Part shown: one piece after another, positions 36,986-45,459 of the stretch
Numbering within the stretch: the first letter of the stretch is position 1
Layout: each line of letters starts with the position of its first letter
Assembly: GCA_009901575.1 (NCBI GenBank)
Contig: WXYP01000009.1
Coordinates: forward strand, 49,656-113,655
Reading direction: 5' to 3'
Source: Flavobacteriaceae bacterium R38
GTDB taxonomy: Bacteria; Bacteroidota; Bacteroidia; Flavobacteriales; Flavobacteriaceae
Length of the DNA: 64,000 nucleotides
The notes under the pieces: model-generated
Seen by the model: only the letters and a program-made list of their open reading frames with translations
Databases searched by the model: none
What the model was told of the DNA's origin: nothing
Program-made: the position numbers and the translations under genes

Positions 36986-39337
36986 TTAGTTTAGATTGAT
37001 GGTTTTTTTTGCTGAAATAAGATTGCCATTATTGTCCATTCCTTCAATAAAGAAAGAAAGATTTTTTAATCCGGTATTGAGTATTTTAAAAGTAGTTTCT
37101 CCGTTTTGATCAATTATTACTTCAGGAGCCCAGTGAATAACTCCGTATTGTTCAAATATTTTATCAAAATAAGTAATATACTTGGGAGCGTAAAATTCTT
37201 TTGTAGGGGTAAAAGTTTGACCAGTATTAATAACAAAAAATGAATTACTGTTATCACTTTTACTTCTTTTAGGATAAGCAGATGTTAATGCTTTACTACG
37301 ACTTGTAATTCTAATAGTGCCTGCAAACCCATAAATACCTTCTCCGATACCTCTTTTATTAATAACTATTTTTTCAATCTCATCCATCCTCATTCCTTGT
37401 AAGAAAGAATGGTCAACTAAAGGAATGTTATCAAAAAAAACGGTAATTTGCGGATCAGTGATCAGTGATAAAGTTCTTTGGGCAGTGTTTCTGATTACGT
37501 TAGCTTGATCTATTAAAAATCCTTGGGTTTCTAAGTAATCAGTAACTAAATAGATACCATCTGCTATTTCTTTAGTGATCTCAAGTTCTTTTACACCAAA
37601 CTTATATACTTTTTTTTCACCTGCCTTTTCGGAGATAGTAACTTCATCAAGATTAATAACATCGCCTATAATATTATTGAACTCTTTAGTACTGTCATCT
37701 TCTATCTTTAAAGAAGATGTAAATGGGGTTACATTATCGACATCATTATTAGTAATAAATTTAGCATTTGCTTTAGGTTTAACAAAACGACCTTTTTTCT
37801 TTACGACTGCTATCCCTATTATTTCATCTGTTTCAGGGAAGAGATTAGGAATTACAAAATCAGGTTGTTCTAAATTTAAAATTTTTAAAGGATGATTTTT
37901 TGATGGAGAGATAGAAAAAAATGGAAAACGATCCAGATTAGGTTGATTAAACCTGCCTTTAAGTGTTATTCCATTTTCAAATTCAAATATTTTTTTAAGA
38001 GGGTTATCAATAATTTCTTTCCAGTTGTATTTACTCCACCCTTGTGTAAGCAGCAATAAATCGAGATCATATAATTTTTCACGATTAACATTCTTAAAAT
38101 AATATCCTGGATTCTCGATATATCCTTTTATGTATGGTTTTAATAAGAAATTAGATGAGATATTTTGTTTGTGATTATACGATTGTGTTTTTTCTGGTAA
38201 AACAGAAACACTTAAATTTTTGATACTCGGATTTTTATCTAAAACACTAAGTTTTACTACTAAAGAATCTGAAGTCAGATTGTCTACAGCAACAGTTACA
38301 TCAGGATATTCAATACTAAAGTTATTGAAAAAAAGCCTTTCCAGAAGAGGAGTGTTATTTTCATCAAATAAAGTGACAGTATTGATGCCTTTAAACAGGT
38401 TCTCTTTTTTTAAAGAGATAAGAGTTTCTTTTTTTTCATTTGAAAATGAAACAGATGAAACAACGGATTTACCATCTTTATGAATGAGTAATTTAAATTT
38501 TTTGTCAGCGATATCTGTTACAGTACCAGCATTGGTTTTAAGGGATATAATAACTCTTTGCGGAGAGAGATTATTGATGCTCAAAGCGATTCCTTTATCT
38601 TCAGTAACAGGTAGGTTAGTTTCAATATCTTGATTATTAATAAATGAAATACGAACTTTATATGATTGTCCTTTTTGAGGTTTGAAAGAAAATTTTCCTA
38701 TCCCAAACAAATTGCTTTTAAAACTAATTAATTCATTATTATCCCCATCTAATAAAACTCCTTTCTTTATTGGAGTCCCATGTCCGTTTTGATCAATGAT
38801 TTTAAATCCGATAGTATTTTGAATATTTTCAATCAAATGACCGCCTTCGGGAAGTAATTGAAGGTCATATTTAGTTTCAGTATTAGTTGTGTTAGAGGTT
38901 TTAGAATTAATAACATGAATTTTTTGAACAAAAGCACCGTCTTGATCAAAATTTTTCATCCAGTTAGTACTAGCTTTTAGATAGTAATCTCCACTTACAA
39001 AGGTAGAATCTACATAAATATTCCCTTTTGTATATCCATCTTTAGCTTTGTATAATTTTTTATCGAGTTGTTTCCCAAGACTATCATAAATACCAACATA
39101 AACATTAGAAGTTTCTATAAAAGGTATTTCTTTATGACGATTATAGATATACCCTTTGAACCAGATATTTTCTCCAACGGTATAAGTACTTTTATTAAGA
39201 TGTAAATAAATATCTTCTCTATCTAATTCGAAATAAGTAGTATTAGCTTCTTCAATAAAAGTATTTTCTGATTTCTTTTGTGCATTAGATATTATACATA
39301 TATTAAAAATAACAAATAGGAGTAAACTTTTTTTCAT
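36986..39337 (-). CDS. Large exported MG2/TonB-plug-like protein
   Basis: The start is placed at the ATG of MKKSLLLF; two further codons back is only a TTG with no added signal-peptide value. After the signal peptide comes a macroglobulin-like MG2 domain (about residues 30-140: DREDIYLHLNKSTYTVGENIWFKGY). Several beta-sandwich units follow, then a plug-like segment near 600-690 (YLETQGFLIDQANVIRN, ITVFFDNIPLVDHSFLQGM, IEKIVINKRG). This resembles a TonB-receptor plug without a barrel. Such proteins are common in Bacteroidota and may shuttle or bind at the outer membrane; no function is proven. A 21-bp direct repeat lies about 260 bp upstream. Confidence 0.78.
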   Translation of the reverse strand: MKKSLLLFVIFNICIISNAQKKSENTFIEEANTTYFELDREDIYLHLNKSTYTVGENIWFKGYIYNRHKEIPFIETSNVYVGIYDSLGKQLDKKLYKAKDGYTKGNIYVDSTFVSGDYYLKASTNWMKNFDQDGAFVQKIHVINSKTSNTTNTETKYDLQLLPEGGHLIENIQNTIGFKIIDQNGHGTPIKKGVLLDGDNNELISFKSNLFGIGKFSFKPQKGQSYKVRISFINNQDIETNLPVTEDKGIALSINNLSPQRVIISLKTNAGTVTDIADKKFKLLIHKDGKSVVSSVSFSNEKKETLISLKKENLFKGINTVTLFDENNTPLLERLFFNNFSIEYPDVTVAVDNLTSDSLVVKLSVLDKNPSIKNLSVSVLPEKTQSYNHKQNISSNFLLKPYIKGYIENPGYYFKNVNREKLYDLDLLLLTQGWSKYNWKEIIDNPLKKIFEFENGITLKGRFNQPNLDRFPFFSISPSKNHPLKILNLEQPDFVIPNLFPETDEIIGIAVVKKKGRFVKPKANAKFITNNDVDNVTPFTSSLKIEDDSTKEFNNIIGDVINLDEVTISEKAGEKKVYKFGVKELEITKEIADGIYLVTDYLETQGFLIDQANVIRNTAQRTLSLITDPQITVFFDNIPLVDHSFLQGMRMDEIEKIVINKRGIGEGIYGFAGTIRITSRSKALTSAYPKRSKSDNSNSFFVINTGQTFTPTKEFYAPKYITYFDKIFEQYGVIHWAPEVIIDQNGETTFKILNTGLKNLSFFIEGMDNNGNLISAKKTINLN

Positions 39338-39722
39338 AGTCAAATTTTTTAATATCGTTTAGTAATATCTTTAGAGTTAATTTTACCGATTTTATTAAAA
39401 TTGATATTCGATATAAGAATAAATGTGTAACCTGATCATGACTTACTCTATTGTTTGCTACAGAAGATAACCCTTCATGTGCTATAATAAGGTAACTAAT
39501 AAATAGTCTATATATATAAATCTAACAAGTTATTAATATTCATTAGTTAAATTTAATACTTTTACTACATAATAGTAGTGATTAATTAATAGGAATTAGT
39601 GAAACAGCTATCTCAATGAGTGAAATAACTATCTCAACGAGTGATTAACTAAATATTGAAGCTAGACTAAGAATAGTAAAATATTGTGTTTTTTTGAAAA
39701 CGTATTAGTATTCTTATAGAAT
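39338..39722. other. Intergenic region upstream of the MG2/plug-like gene
   Basis: No gene was found in these 385 bases. They are very AT-rich and hold the 21-bp direct repeats described separately. No exact TAnnTTTG box was seen in the direction of the MG2-like gene. Confidence 0.6.
39598..39651. repeat. 21-bp direct repeat, 2.5 copies
   Basis: Units at 39598-39618 and 39619-39639 share AGTGAAA-A-CTATCTCAA-G with three mismatches, and a partial third unit (AGTGA-TAACTA) follows. The period of 21 bp equals two helical turns. The position in the upstream region of the MG2-like gene suits a regulator-binding site, possibly LytTR or a similar protein, though the factor is unknown. Confidence 0.75.
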
Positions 39723-40523
39723 TTATTTCTTCATCAATAAATCTATAATTCCTGTGATAGGTGTTAATTCTTTTTGATCTGTAGTAACAGATTCTAATAC
39801 ACTACTTCCTACAATATTAAAATTTTCAGATAATACCTGAATACATTTTTCAGCATCTGCAATTTTAACTCCCTTGTCTACCTGATAATATGTTTTATCG
39901 TAATCTGCAGGTTCTAAGGCATCAAAGTCAAAATGCAGGTAAAGATTTTTATAATTTTTGCTTTTTAATGTCTTAACTAATGTATCATTATCTGTTTGAT
40001 CAGAATAATAAATATTGTCTTTATCGATTCTGACTTGCTCTGTAGGATCAATATCTCTTAGACCAACATAATGAATTTGTGCAGCTTTAATTTTTGAGAA
40101 AAGTAAGTCATGCATACCTTCTTCGGTTTCACCAAGCATAGTACGAAGGGGCATCCCATGAAAATTACAACTTGAAGATTCATGAGGTGCATTGATATCT
40201 GCATGGGCATCAAACCAGATGATACCTAAATCTCCATCGTATTTTTTATTGAGGTAGGAAACGGGAACAATTTCCAATCCGCAATCTCCACCAATAATTT
40301 TTAAAGTATCTGGTTCTTCTTCTGCTATAGCTTCTTTTAAACGATACAACTGGTCTTTTATAGTTTCATAACCATTGATATCGTATTGTCTTTCTAATTT
40401 TTTATCTGAGAGAGGAATATTTATAAAAGTAGGATCTTCCAGGTAATCCAGAACTGCTTTAGCTCCCGGTTCAATGTTTTTACCAGTTCCAGAGCCTTGC
40501 CATTGCGGGAAATAGATGTTCAT
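39723..40523 (-). CDS. Arginase-fold protein (ureohydrolase superfamily)
   Basis: The 266-residue protein keeps the manganese motifs FDAHADIN (Asp105, His107, Asp109) and HFDFDALEP (Asp199, Asp201). The first motif, normally GGDH, reads GGDCG, so Cys81 replaces the His ligand. An arginase, agmatinase or formimidoglutamase activity is possible, but the substituted ligand makes the substrate and even the activity uncertain. It has no signal peptide. It is separated from the next upstream gene by a terminator and appears to be transcribed alone. Confidence 0.8.
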   Translation of the reverse strand: MNIYFPQWQGSGTGKNIEPGAKAVLDYLEDPTFINIPLSDKKLERQYDINGYETIKDQLYRLKEAIAEEEPDTLKIIGGDCGLEIVPVSYLNKKYDGDLGIIWFDAHADINAPHESSSCNFHGMPLRTMLGETEEGMHDLLFSKIKAAQIHYVGLRDIDPTEQVRIDKDNIYYSDQTDNDTLVKTLKSKNYKNLYLHFDFDALEPADYDKTYYQVDKGVKIADAEKCIQVLSENFNIVGSSVLESVTTDQKELTPITGIIDLLMKK

Positions 40524-40543
40524 GATATGTAAGTAGTCATTAA

Positions 40544-40575
40544 AAAAGCCTGCTTATGATATTAAACAGGCTTTT
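40544..40575 (-). terminator. Intrinsic terminator after the TraB/ChaN-like lipoprotein gene
   Basis: A 9-bp stem (AAAAGCCTG / CAGGCTTTT) with a 14-nt loop lies 13 bp past the stop on the minus strand. Confidence 0.75.
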
Positions 40576-40588
40576 AGTTATTTAATAT

Positions 40589-41374
40589 TTATTGTATTGC
40601 ATCTAAAAACGGTTTCATTTCCAGAAGTTTGATATCGTCTCTTTTACGGAGTTCTCTTAAAAACCATCCTTTATGACCAGCTCCATAAGTGATTAATATT
40701 CTTTTTCCTTCATAACGATGCTTTTCTAAAGCTTTTTCAATATTCCAATAATGAGCAATATTGATATTTTCCCAGCCTCCAAGACCTAATTCAACGTTAA
40801 AAAGTTTATTGTATACTTGAAGCGCTACATCCTGGATACTATCGTAACGATCTGTGTGTATAAAATAAGGGTCGTTTACTTTCCCTGTAGCCCGATATAA
40901 TGAATCTGATAACTGATTGGCAGCACGGTATGCATTCCAATCTTCTGTTCTGGAACTATCCTGGCTAATTGCTCTTAACTTTTGTTGCCTTGCCAATGCC
41001 ATAGGACGTGTCCAGCCTGCAGTTGGAATAATTTCAAAATCCATTTCTTTGGTTAATGGAAAAATTACATCAACATATTCAGGGAAACGCATCACTCTTG
41101 GCTCAGAAATGCTATCATCTCTTTTAAATCCGCGAACAGCTTCTTCAAAACGATCTGGCGGAATTTCGGTTAATATAATATCAGGCTTAATCTCTTTAAC
41201 CAATTTGGTGAGATAAGCTGTATTGTAAACACTATCGGTTAAGTGACCTCCGTGAATTGCCCCTAAAACTAAAACTTCATTTTTTACTTTAGATTCATCG
41301 TTTTCGCTTGTTGAAGTATTTTCACAACCTACGATGAAAGAAACAATAAAAAGTATTTTAATTAAATTTTTCAT
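40589..41374 (-). CDS. TraB/ChaN-like lipoprotein (DUF5694-like)
   Basis: A lipobox (FIVGC, Cys at residue 17) is followed by a compact domain that starts VLVLGAIHGG, with the conserved His of TraB/TIKI/EreA-ChaN-type folds. It then has PDIILTEIPPDRF (Glu) and ends with RILITYGAGHKGWFLRELRKR (second His). This His-Glu-His layout is shared by metal-dependent peptidases such as TIKI and by haem-binding ChaN. DUF5694 proteins have the same order. The function here is not known. It lies 26 bp downstream of the M28 peptidase gene and is likely co-transcribed with it. Confidence 0.7.
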   Translation of the reverse strand: MKNLIKILFIVSFIVGCENTSTSENDESKVKNEVLVLGAIHGGHLTDSVYNTAYLTKLVKEIKPDIILTEIPPDRFEEAVRGFKRDDSISEPRVMRFPEYVDVIFPLTKEMDFEIIPTAGWTRPMALARQQKLRAISQDSSRTEDWNAYRAANQLSDSLYRATGKVNDPYFIHTDRYDSIQDVALQVYNKLFNVELGLGGWENINIAHYWNIEKALEKHRYEGKRILITYGAGHKGWFLRELRKRDDIKLLEMKPFLDAIQ

Positions 41375-41400
41375 GTGTTTAAAATTTAACTATTAATAAA

Positions 41401-42741
41401 TTATCTAAAAGTCTGAGATGGGAAAACAACCATACTTTCGTGCCCGTCTTTTCCAACTGCAGCAAGACCAAAGAAGAAATTATCAATAACAATACCTTCT
41501 AAAACAAATTCGCTAACATTACCTACAAAGCGACTGTGGTCCCAGGTTGGAGAAGTGGTGTCTCTCCAGTAAATTTTATATCCAATAACATTAGGATCGC
41601 TAGATTTTTCCCATTTGAACTTTGCAGAAGGTTGTACAATACCTCCTATAGCTACTCCTTTTGGAGCTGGTGGAGCCCAGGCTAAACTAGCCAGGTTAAT
41701 AGCATTTACTGCAGTTAACTTTTTGGCATATTGGAAATTAACTCCTTCAATTACATCTCCGTATTTAATTCCATTTTCAGTACGAATATCTTGATGTTGA
41801 CGGTTGTAGTTTTCATGAGCTTCCATTATTCGAATACCTGCATATCCTAAATCGTTGAACGGTCTATGATGTCCACCTCTTCCAAAACGATCTAAACGAT
41901 AAATCATCATAGGATTCATTTCCGGCATATATGTTTTTACTTGTTTGTGTATGTAACGTGCCAATTGTCTTGAAATCCCGTCAACTTCTCCACCTGTAAA
42001 ACGTCTGGCTCTTCTTTGTCTTTCTGTTTCAGTAGGAGGTGTCGGTTCAGAAAAAATCCGGAAAGACCTGTTATCTATTACACCATCAACTCCTTCAATG
42101 TTTCCTATCATATCGTTATTCAAAACTCCTATAATATCCCATCCTTTTTCTTTAGCATATTTTGCCAATCCTGATCCTCCAAAAAGCCCTTGCTCTTCTC
42201 CCGAAAGTCCTACATACAGAATACTGCTTTCAAATTTATATTTAGAAAGTACCCTGGCAGCCTCAATAGTACCTGCCATCCCGGATGCATTATCATTTGC
42301 TCCCGGAGCGTCTATTTCATAGTTCAAAGCATCAGAAGCCCGTGAATCGATATCTCCACTCATGATGATGTATCGATTAGGATATTTGGTACCTCGTTGA
42401 ACTGCTAAAACATTCACAATCCAGGCATCTTTTACAATTCTGGCTCCAGCTCCTTTTTTTACGAAATCTTTTTGATATGAAACTTCAAGACAATTGTTAC
42501 AATTTGCAGAGATTTTATCAAACTCGCCTTTTATCCATCTTCGGGCTGCTCCAATTCCGCGTGTATTGGAAACAGTATCACTAAAAGTATTTCTCGTACC
42601 AAAGTTGGCCAGTGTACGGATGTCAGATTCTAATCTGTCAGCAGAAACGGCATCAATAATATCGTAAAGACGCTGGTCTGTTTGTGCTGTCGTAATCGTT
42701 AAAACGAAAAGAAAAGCAATTGTAAATGTATATTTTAACAT
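41401..42741 (-). CDS. Secreted M28-family peptidase with a C-terminal FN3-like domain
   Basis: A signal peptide (ending ITTAQ) precedes an M28 zinc aminopeptidase domain. It has PGANDNASG (bridging Asp150), GLSGEEQG (catalytic Glu182, ligand Glu183), LNNDMIG (Asp) and GRGGHHRPFND (final His). The usual first ligand motif GHxDS reads SGDIDSRASD, so Asp130 stands where His is expected. Residues from about 350 form a fibronectin-like module (KFKWEKSSDPNVIGYKIYWRD). Two cysteines in CNNC near residue 81-84 could form a disulfide. It heads a group with the TraB-like lipoprotein and lies 17 bp after the nitrilase gene. Confidence 0.88.
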   Translation of the reverse strand: MLKYTFTIAFLFVLTITTAQTDQRLYDIIDAVSADRLESDIRTLANFGTRNTFSDTVSNTRGIGAARRWIKGEFDKISANCNNCLEVSYQKDFVKKGAGARIVKDAWIVNVLAVQRGTKYPNRYIIMSGDIDSRASDALNYEIDAPGANDNASGMAGTIEAARVLSKYKFESSILYVGLSGEEQGLFGGSGLAKYAKEKGWDIIGVLNNDMIGNIEGVDGVIDNRSFRIFSEPTPPTETERQRRARRFTGGEVDGISRQLARYIHKQVKTYMPEMNPMMIYRLDRFGRGGHHRPFNDLGYAGIRIMEAHENYNRQHQDIRTENGIKYGDVIEGVNFQYAKKLTAVNAINLASLAWAPPAPKGVAIGGIVQPSAKFKWEKSSDPNVIGYKIYWRDTTSPTWDHSRFVGNVSEFVLEGIVIDNFFFGLAAVGKDGHESMVVFPSQTFR

Positions 42742-42758
42742 GATATATAGTTTGTGAA

Positions 42759-43697
42759 TTATTTAATATTTTTAGAATTATCTTTTATAGGCTCGGGTTG
42801 TCCATTGACATTAAAATCAAAAATATCCGGTCTTGAATAATGTCCAATAGTATCAAAATCTAGTTTGCTTTTAATAATATCATCCAAGTCAATTTCTGCA
42901 GTTAAGACACCTTCTTCACCGTATAACGGACCTGCCAGTACTTTCCCCATAGGCGAAACTATGATACTCCCTCCGGGACACATTTCATCTGGTTCATTGG
43001 CTACATATTTTTGATAATTGGAAGGATAATCTTCTTTTTTGAAATACTGATTAGCAGCCAGCACAAAACACCTTCCTTCACATGCGATATGCTCCATTGT
43101 AGAAGTCCATGTAGGGCGTGCATCTGCTGTCGGCGCTACATATATCTGAACTCCTTGTTGATACATTGCATTTCGGGCTAATGGCATATAGTTTTCCCAG
43201 CAAATTAATCCACCTAACCTTCCTATTTTACTATCTATGGTAATTAGAGATTCTCCCGAAGCTTCAGCCCAGATAAGACGTTCAACTCCGGTAGGTTTAA
43301 TTTTTTTATGACTTCCAAGATATCCGTTATCAGGAGAAAAATAGAGAATAGAACAGTATAAAGATCCGTTTACGGTATCTTTTTCCGTAGCTCCCATTAC
43401 TACGTAAGTGCCACTTTGTTTGATAGCATCTTCTAATTCATTAAAAAGATCGCTTCCAGCTTCAAGGCTATTATTCCAATACTCGAGGTATAAATCTCTT
43501 CCTTCTTCTTTCCTGCTCCCCACTACAGCTTCAAAACTGAATCCTCTAGGGTAACCCGGAATAAAAGATTCGGGAAAAACTATTAATTGACAACCAGCAG
43601 CAGCTTGTTCTTTAATAATGTTAATAGCTTTTTTTAATGTTTCTTTAATGTTGAAGAAAACAGGAGTCGCTTGTATTACTGCTACTTTTAATTTCAT
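42759..43697 (-). CDS. Nitrilase (carbon-nitrogen hydrolase)
   Basis: The 312-residue enzyme shows the Glu-Lys-Cys triad: Glu43 in FPESFIPGYPRG, Lys132 in SHKKIKPTGVERLIW and Cys166 in GGLICWENYMPLAR. The phrases around the Lys and Cys are those of branch-1 true nitrilases (nitrile to carboxylic acid plus ammonia) rather than amidases. It is cytoplasmic. It sits between an NTF2-like exported protein gene (5 bp upstream) and the M28 peptidase gene (17 bp downstream), so all are probably on one transcript. The nitrile substrate is unknown. Confidence 0.92.
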   Translation of the reverse strand: MKLKVAVIQATPVFFNIKETLKKAINIIKEQAAAGCQLIVFPESFIPGYPRGFSFEAVVGSRKEEGRDLYLEYWNNSLEAGSDLFNELEDAIKQSGTYVVMGATEKDTVNGSLYCSILYFSPDNGYLGSHKKIKPTGVERLIWAEASGESLITIDSKIGRLGGLICWENYMPLARNAMYQQGVQIYVAPTADARPTWTSTMEHIACEGRCFVLAANQYFKKEDYPSNYQKYVANEPDEMCPGGSIIVSPMGKVLAGPLYGEEGVLTAEIDLDDIIKSKLDFDTIGHYSRPDIFDFNVNGQPEPIKDNSKNIK

Positions 43698-43702
43698 GAC
43701 AC

Positions 43703-44110
43703 TTATTTTCTGATAAAGGTCAGTTTTTTAATCTTTCCATTTTCCATTTCGTATACTCCCAAAACAGTATATTTTCTATCACTGGTGGTAATATATTCTT
43801 CATAGATAACCGTATTGCCCAATAAAATTTTATTTTTTACTTCACAATGAACTTTCGCATCAGAAAACCTTTTGGAAAACCGTTCTTTAAATGCCTTTTT
43901 TCCTTTAAAGATGAGTTGATCCGGATATTCATAAAACTCGATATCATCAGTATAAAAGGCTTCAAAAGCAGCGTAGTCACCTTTGTTGTAAGCTTCAACT
44001 TGCCGACTAACAATTTCATCGTTTTTTAATTCCTGATTGCTCTTACTTTGTGCGAAAGCAGTAATACCAATTAAAAGGAAAAATATAGATGTGATGTGTT
44101 TTTTTAGCAT
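43703..44110 (-). CDS. Exported NTF2-like (SnoaL) protein
   Basis: A signal peptide (ending TAFAQ) is followed by a cone-shaped alpha-beta fold typical of NTF2-like proteins: VEAYNKGDYAAFEAFYTDDIEFYE, GKKAFKERFSKRF, IYEEYITTSDRKY and VYEMENGKIKKLTFI. The family covers isomerases, hydrolases and binding proteins, and the sequence gives no specific active site. It is the first gene of the transcript that continues into the nitrilase, M28 and TraB-like genes. Confidence 0.85.
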   Translation of the reverse strand: MLKKHITSIFFLLIGITAFAQSKSNQELKNDEIVSRQVEAYNKGDYAAFEAFYTDDIEFYEYPDQLIFKGKKAFKERFSKRFSDAKVHCEVKNKILLGNTVIYEEYITTSDRKYTVLGVYEMENGKIKKLTFIRK

Positions 44111-44177
44111 AGTATATCTAAATATTTTGACGAATTTAAAAAAAGATTAGGAGTCTTTAATTACCAGAGTATTAAAA

Positions 44178-44390
44178 CTAAGCCTTATTAACTAATTCTT
44201 TGTATACTCCTTCAGGACTCTAGACAGTTGCAAATAACCCTTCGTCTGCTAATTTTATTGGAGGTTCACCAGTAAACAAAAGAGTATTGTCGATACATCT
44301 TTCAATAATCTGCTTCACAGAATTGACAAAAAATGTGATATACTACACTTCTAAACCTCCTTGAATGTTATGATGAAGCCTTTTTAAAAA
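44178..44390 (-). pseudogene. Decayed VOC/glyoxalase-family gene
   Basis: On the minus strand one frame reads, from upstream, LHHNIQGGLEV-stop-YITFFVNSVKQIIERC, then LLFTGEPPIKL-ADEGLFATV-stop-SPEGVYKELVNKA and a terminal TAG. GLFATV-x-SPEGVY-ELV is the closing strand pattern of VOC-superfamily proteins. Two in-frame TAG codons (44343-44345 and 44220-44222) interrupt it at coding positions, with no frameshift between them. No start region is recognisable upstream. It is best explained as a recently inactivated or truncated VOC gene. Confidence 0.6.
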
Positions 44391-44419
44391 GAGCGTTAAA
44401 CATTATCTTCAAAAAACTT

Positions 44420-45289
44420 CTACTTTTTTTCTGATTCCATGACTACGATAGCTATTTTTTTTCCATCAGGACTAACAGAAATCCTTGTAATACCATCCAG
44501 TTTAAATTTGGAAAGTGATGATGCTTCTGTCCATCCCGAATCTTTCTTTGGATTGTATTTATACAAAATATTGCCTTTCCCTATGAGAATTGTACCGTCC
44601 GGAGTCCAGCACATATCTTCTGCACCTTCCGGAGTATTGATAATAAATGAAGTTTCTCCTGAAACCGGATCTAAAGACCAAATTCCCCATTCTTTTTTTG
44701 CTTTACTGATGAAACTTATTTTTGAAGACCCCGGTATTTTATGTAATGAACGCCCTATGTTTTTTTGAATAGTTTTATTGTTCTTATTTTTTAAATCTGA
44801 TACTACCAATGACGATTCTTCCCCTAAAACAAAAGAAACTATTTTACTTTTATCTGCCCACACATGATATCCTATCACTAAATCTTCAACAAGCACTTTA
44901 GGTTTTCCGTTTTTAAGATTGTAACTGTATAACAATTGTTTTCCATCTTTATCTAACCGAATGGCAGAAGTCGCTTTTTTGCCTGGTATTTTTAATGGAG
45001 AGTATTCACTCCCATTAGTTGTATTAGAGATCCATCTGTTTTCTCCGCTTAAAAGATTTACTACTCTGATATCTGTTTGCTCATTTCTGGTTGACGAAAA
45101 GAGAAGGGTATTATTATCTAAAAAAGAAGGCTGATTATCATAAAAACCAGGGTTTTTAGAAATATTTACAGGGTTGGTTACTTCTTTATTTTTATTTAAT
45201 TCAAAAAGATAAACCTCTGTACTGGGTTGTGCCCAGTTATTATAGCTGTTTATTATAAAAAATAAGACGATGAATATTGTTTTTTTCAT
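44420..45289 (-). CDS. Exported TolB-like (WD40/PD40) beta-propeller protein
   Basis: A signal peptide (ending NNWAQ) is followed by six or so TolB/PD40-type blades: SFLDNNTLLFSSTRNEQTDI, IRLDKDGKQLLYSYN, SKISFISKAKKEWGIWSLD, MCWTPDGTILIGKGN and ISVSPDGKKIAIV. Length (289 residues) fits a single propeller. These proteins bind other proteins or small ligands in the periplasm. It lies about 170 bp downstream of the G8-domain gene and just after the VOC remnant on the other side. Confidence 0.85.
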   Translation of the reverse strand: MKKTIFIVLFFIINSYNNWAQPSTEVYLFELNKNKEVTNPVNISKNPGFYDNQPSFLDNNTLLFSSTRNEQTDIRVVNLLSGENRWISNTTNGSEYSPLKIPGKKATSAIRLDKDGKQLLYSYNLKNGKPKVLVEDLVIGYHVWADKSKIVSFVLGEESSLVVSDLKNKNNKTIQKNIGRSLHKIPGSSKISFISKAKKEWGIWSLDPVSGETSFIINTPEGAEDMCWTPDGTILIGKGNILYKYNPKKDSGWTEASSLSKFKLDGITRISVSPDGKKIAIVVMESEKK

Positions 45290-45459
45290 AGTAAAGAATT
45301 TCTATAAAAATACTAAAAAAACACCTTGAAGAAATTCAAAATACTTCATTGTACAATGGTTAGTGATAAAAGAGTATTTAATCCTTTTGTAATTTTCTAA
45401 AAAAGCCTGCTCTTTTCTTCGTTAATCTTTATTTAAAAGAGATAAAAAATAAATAAAAC

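Noticed and set aside
39341..39343. TTG start two codons upstream for the MG2/plug-like gene
   Set aside because: The adjacent ATG gives the normal MKK signal-peptide start.
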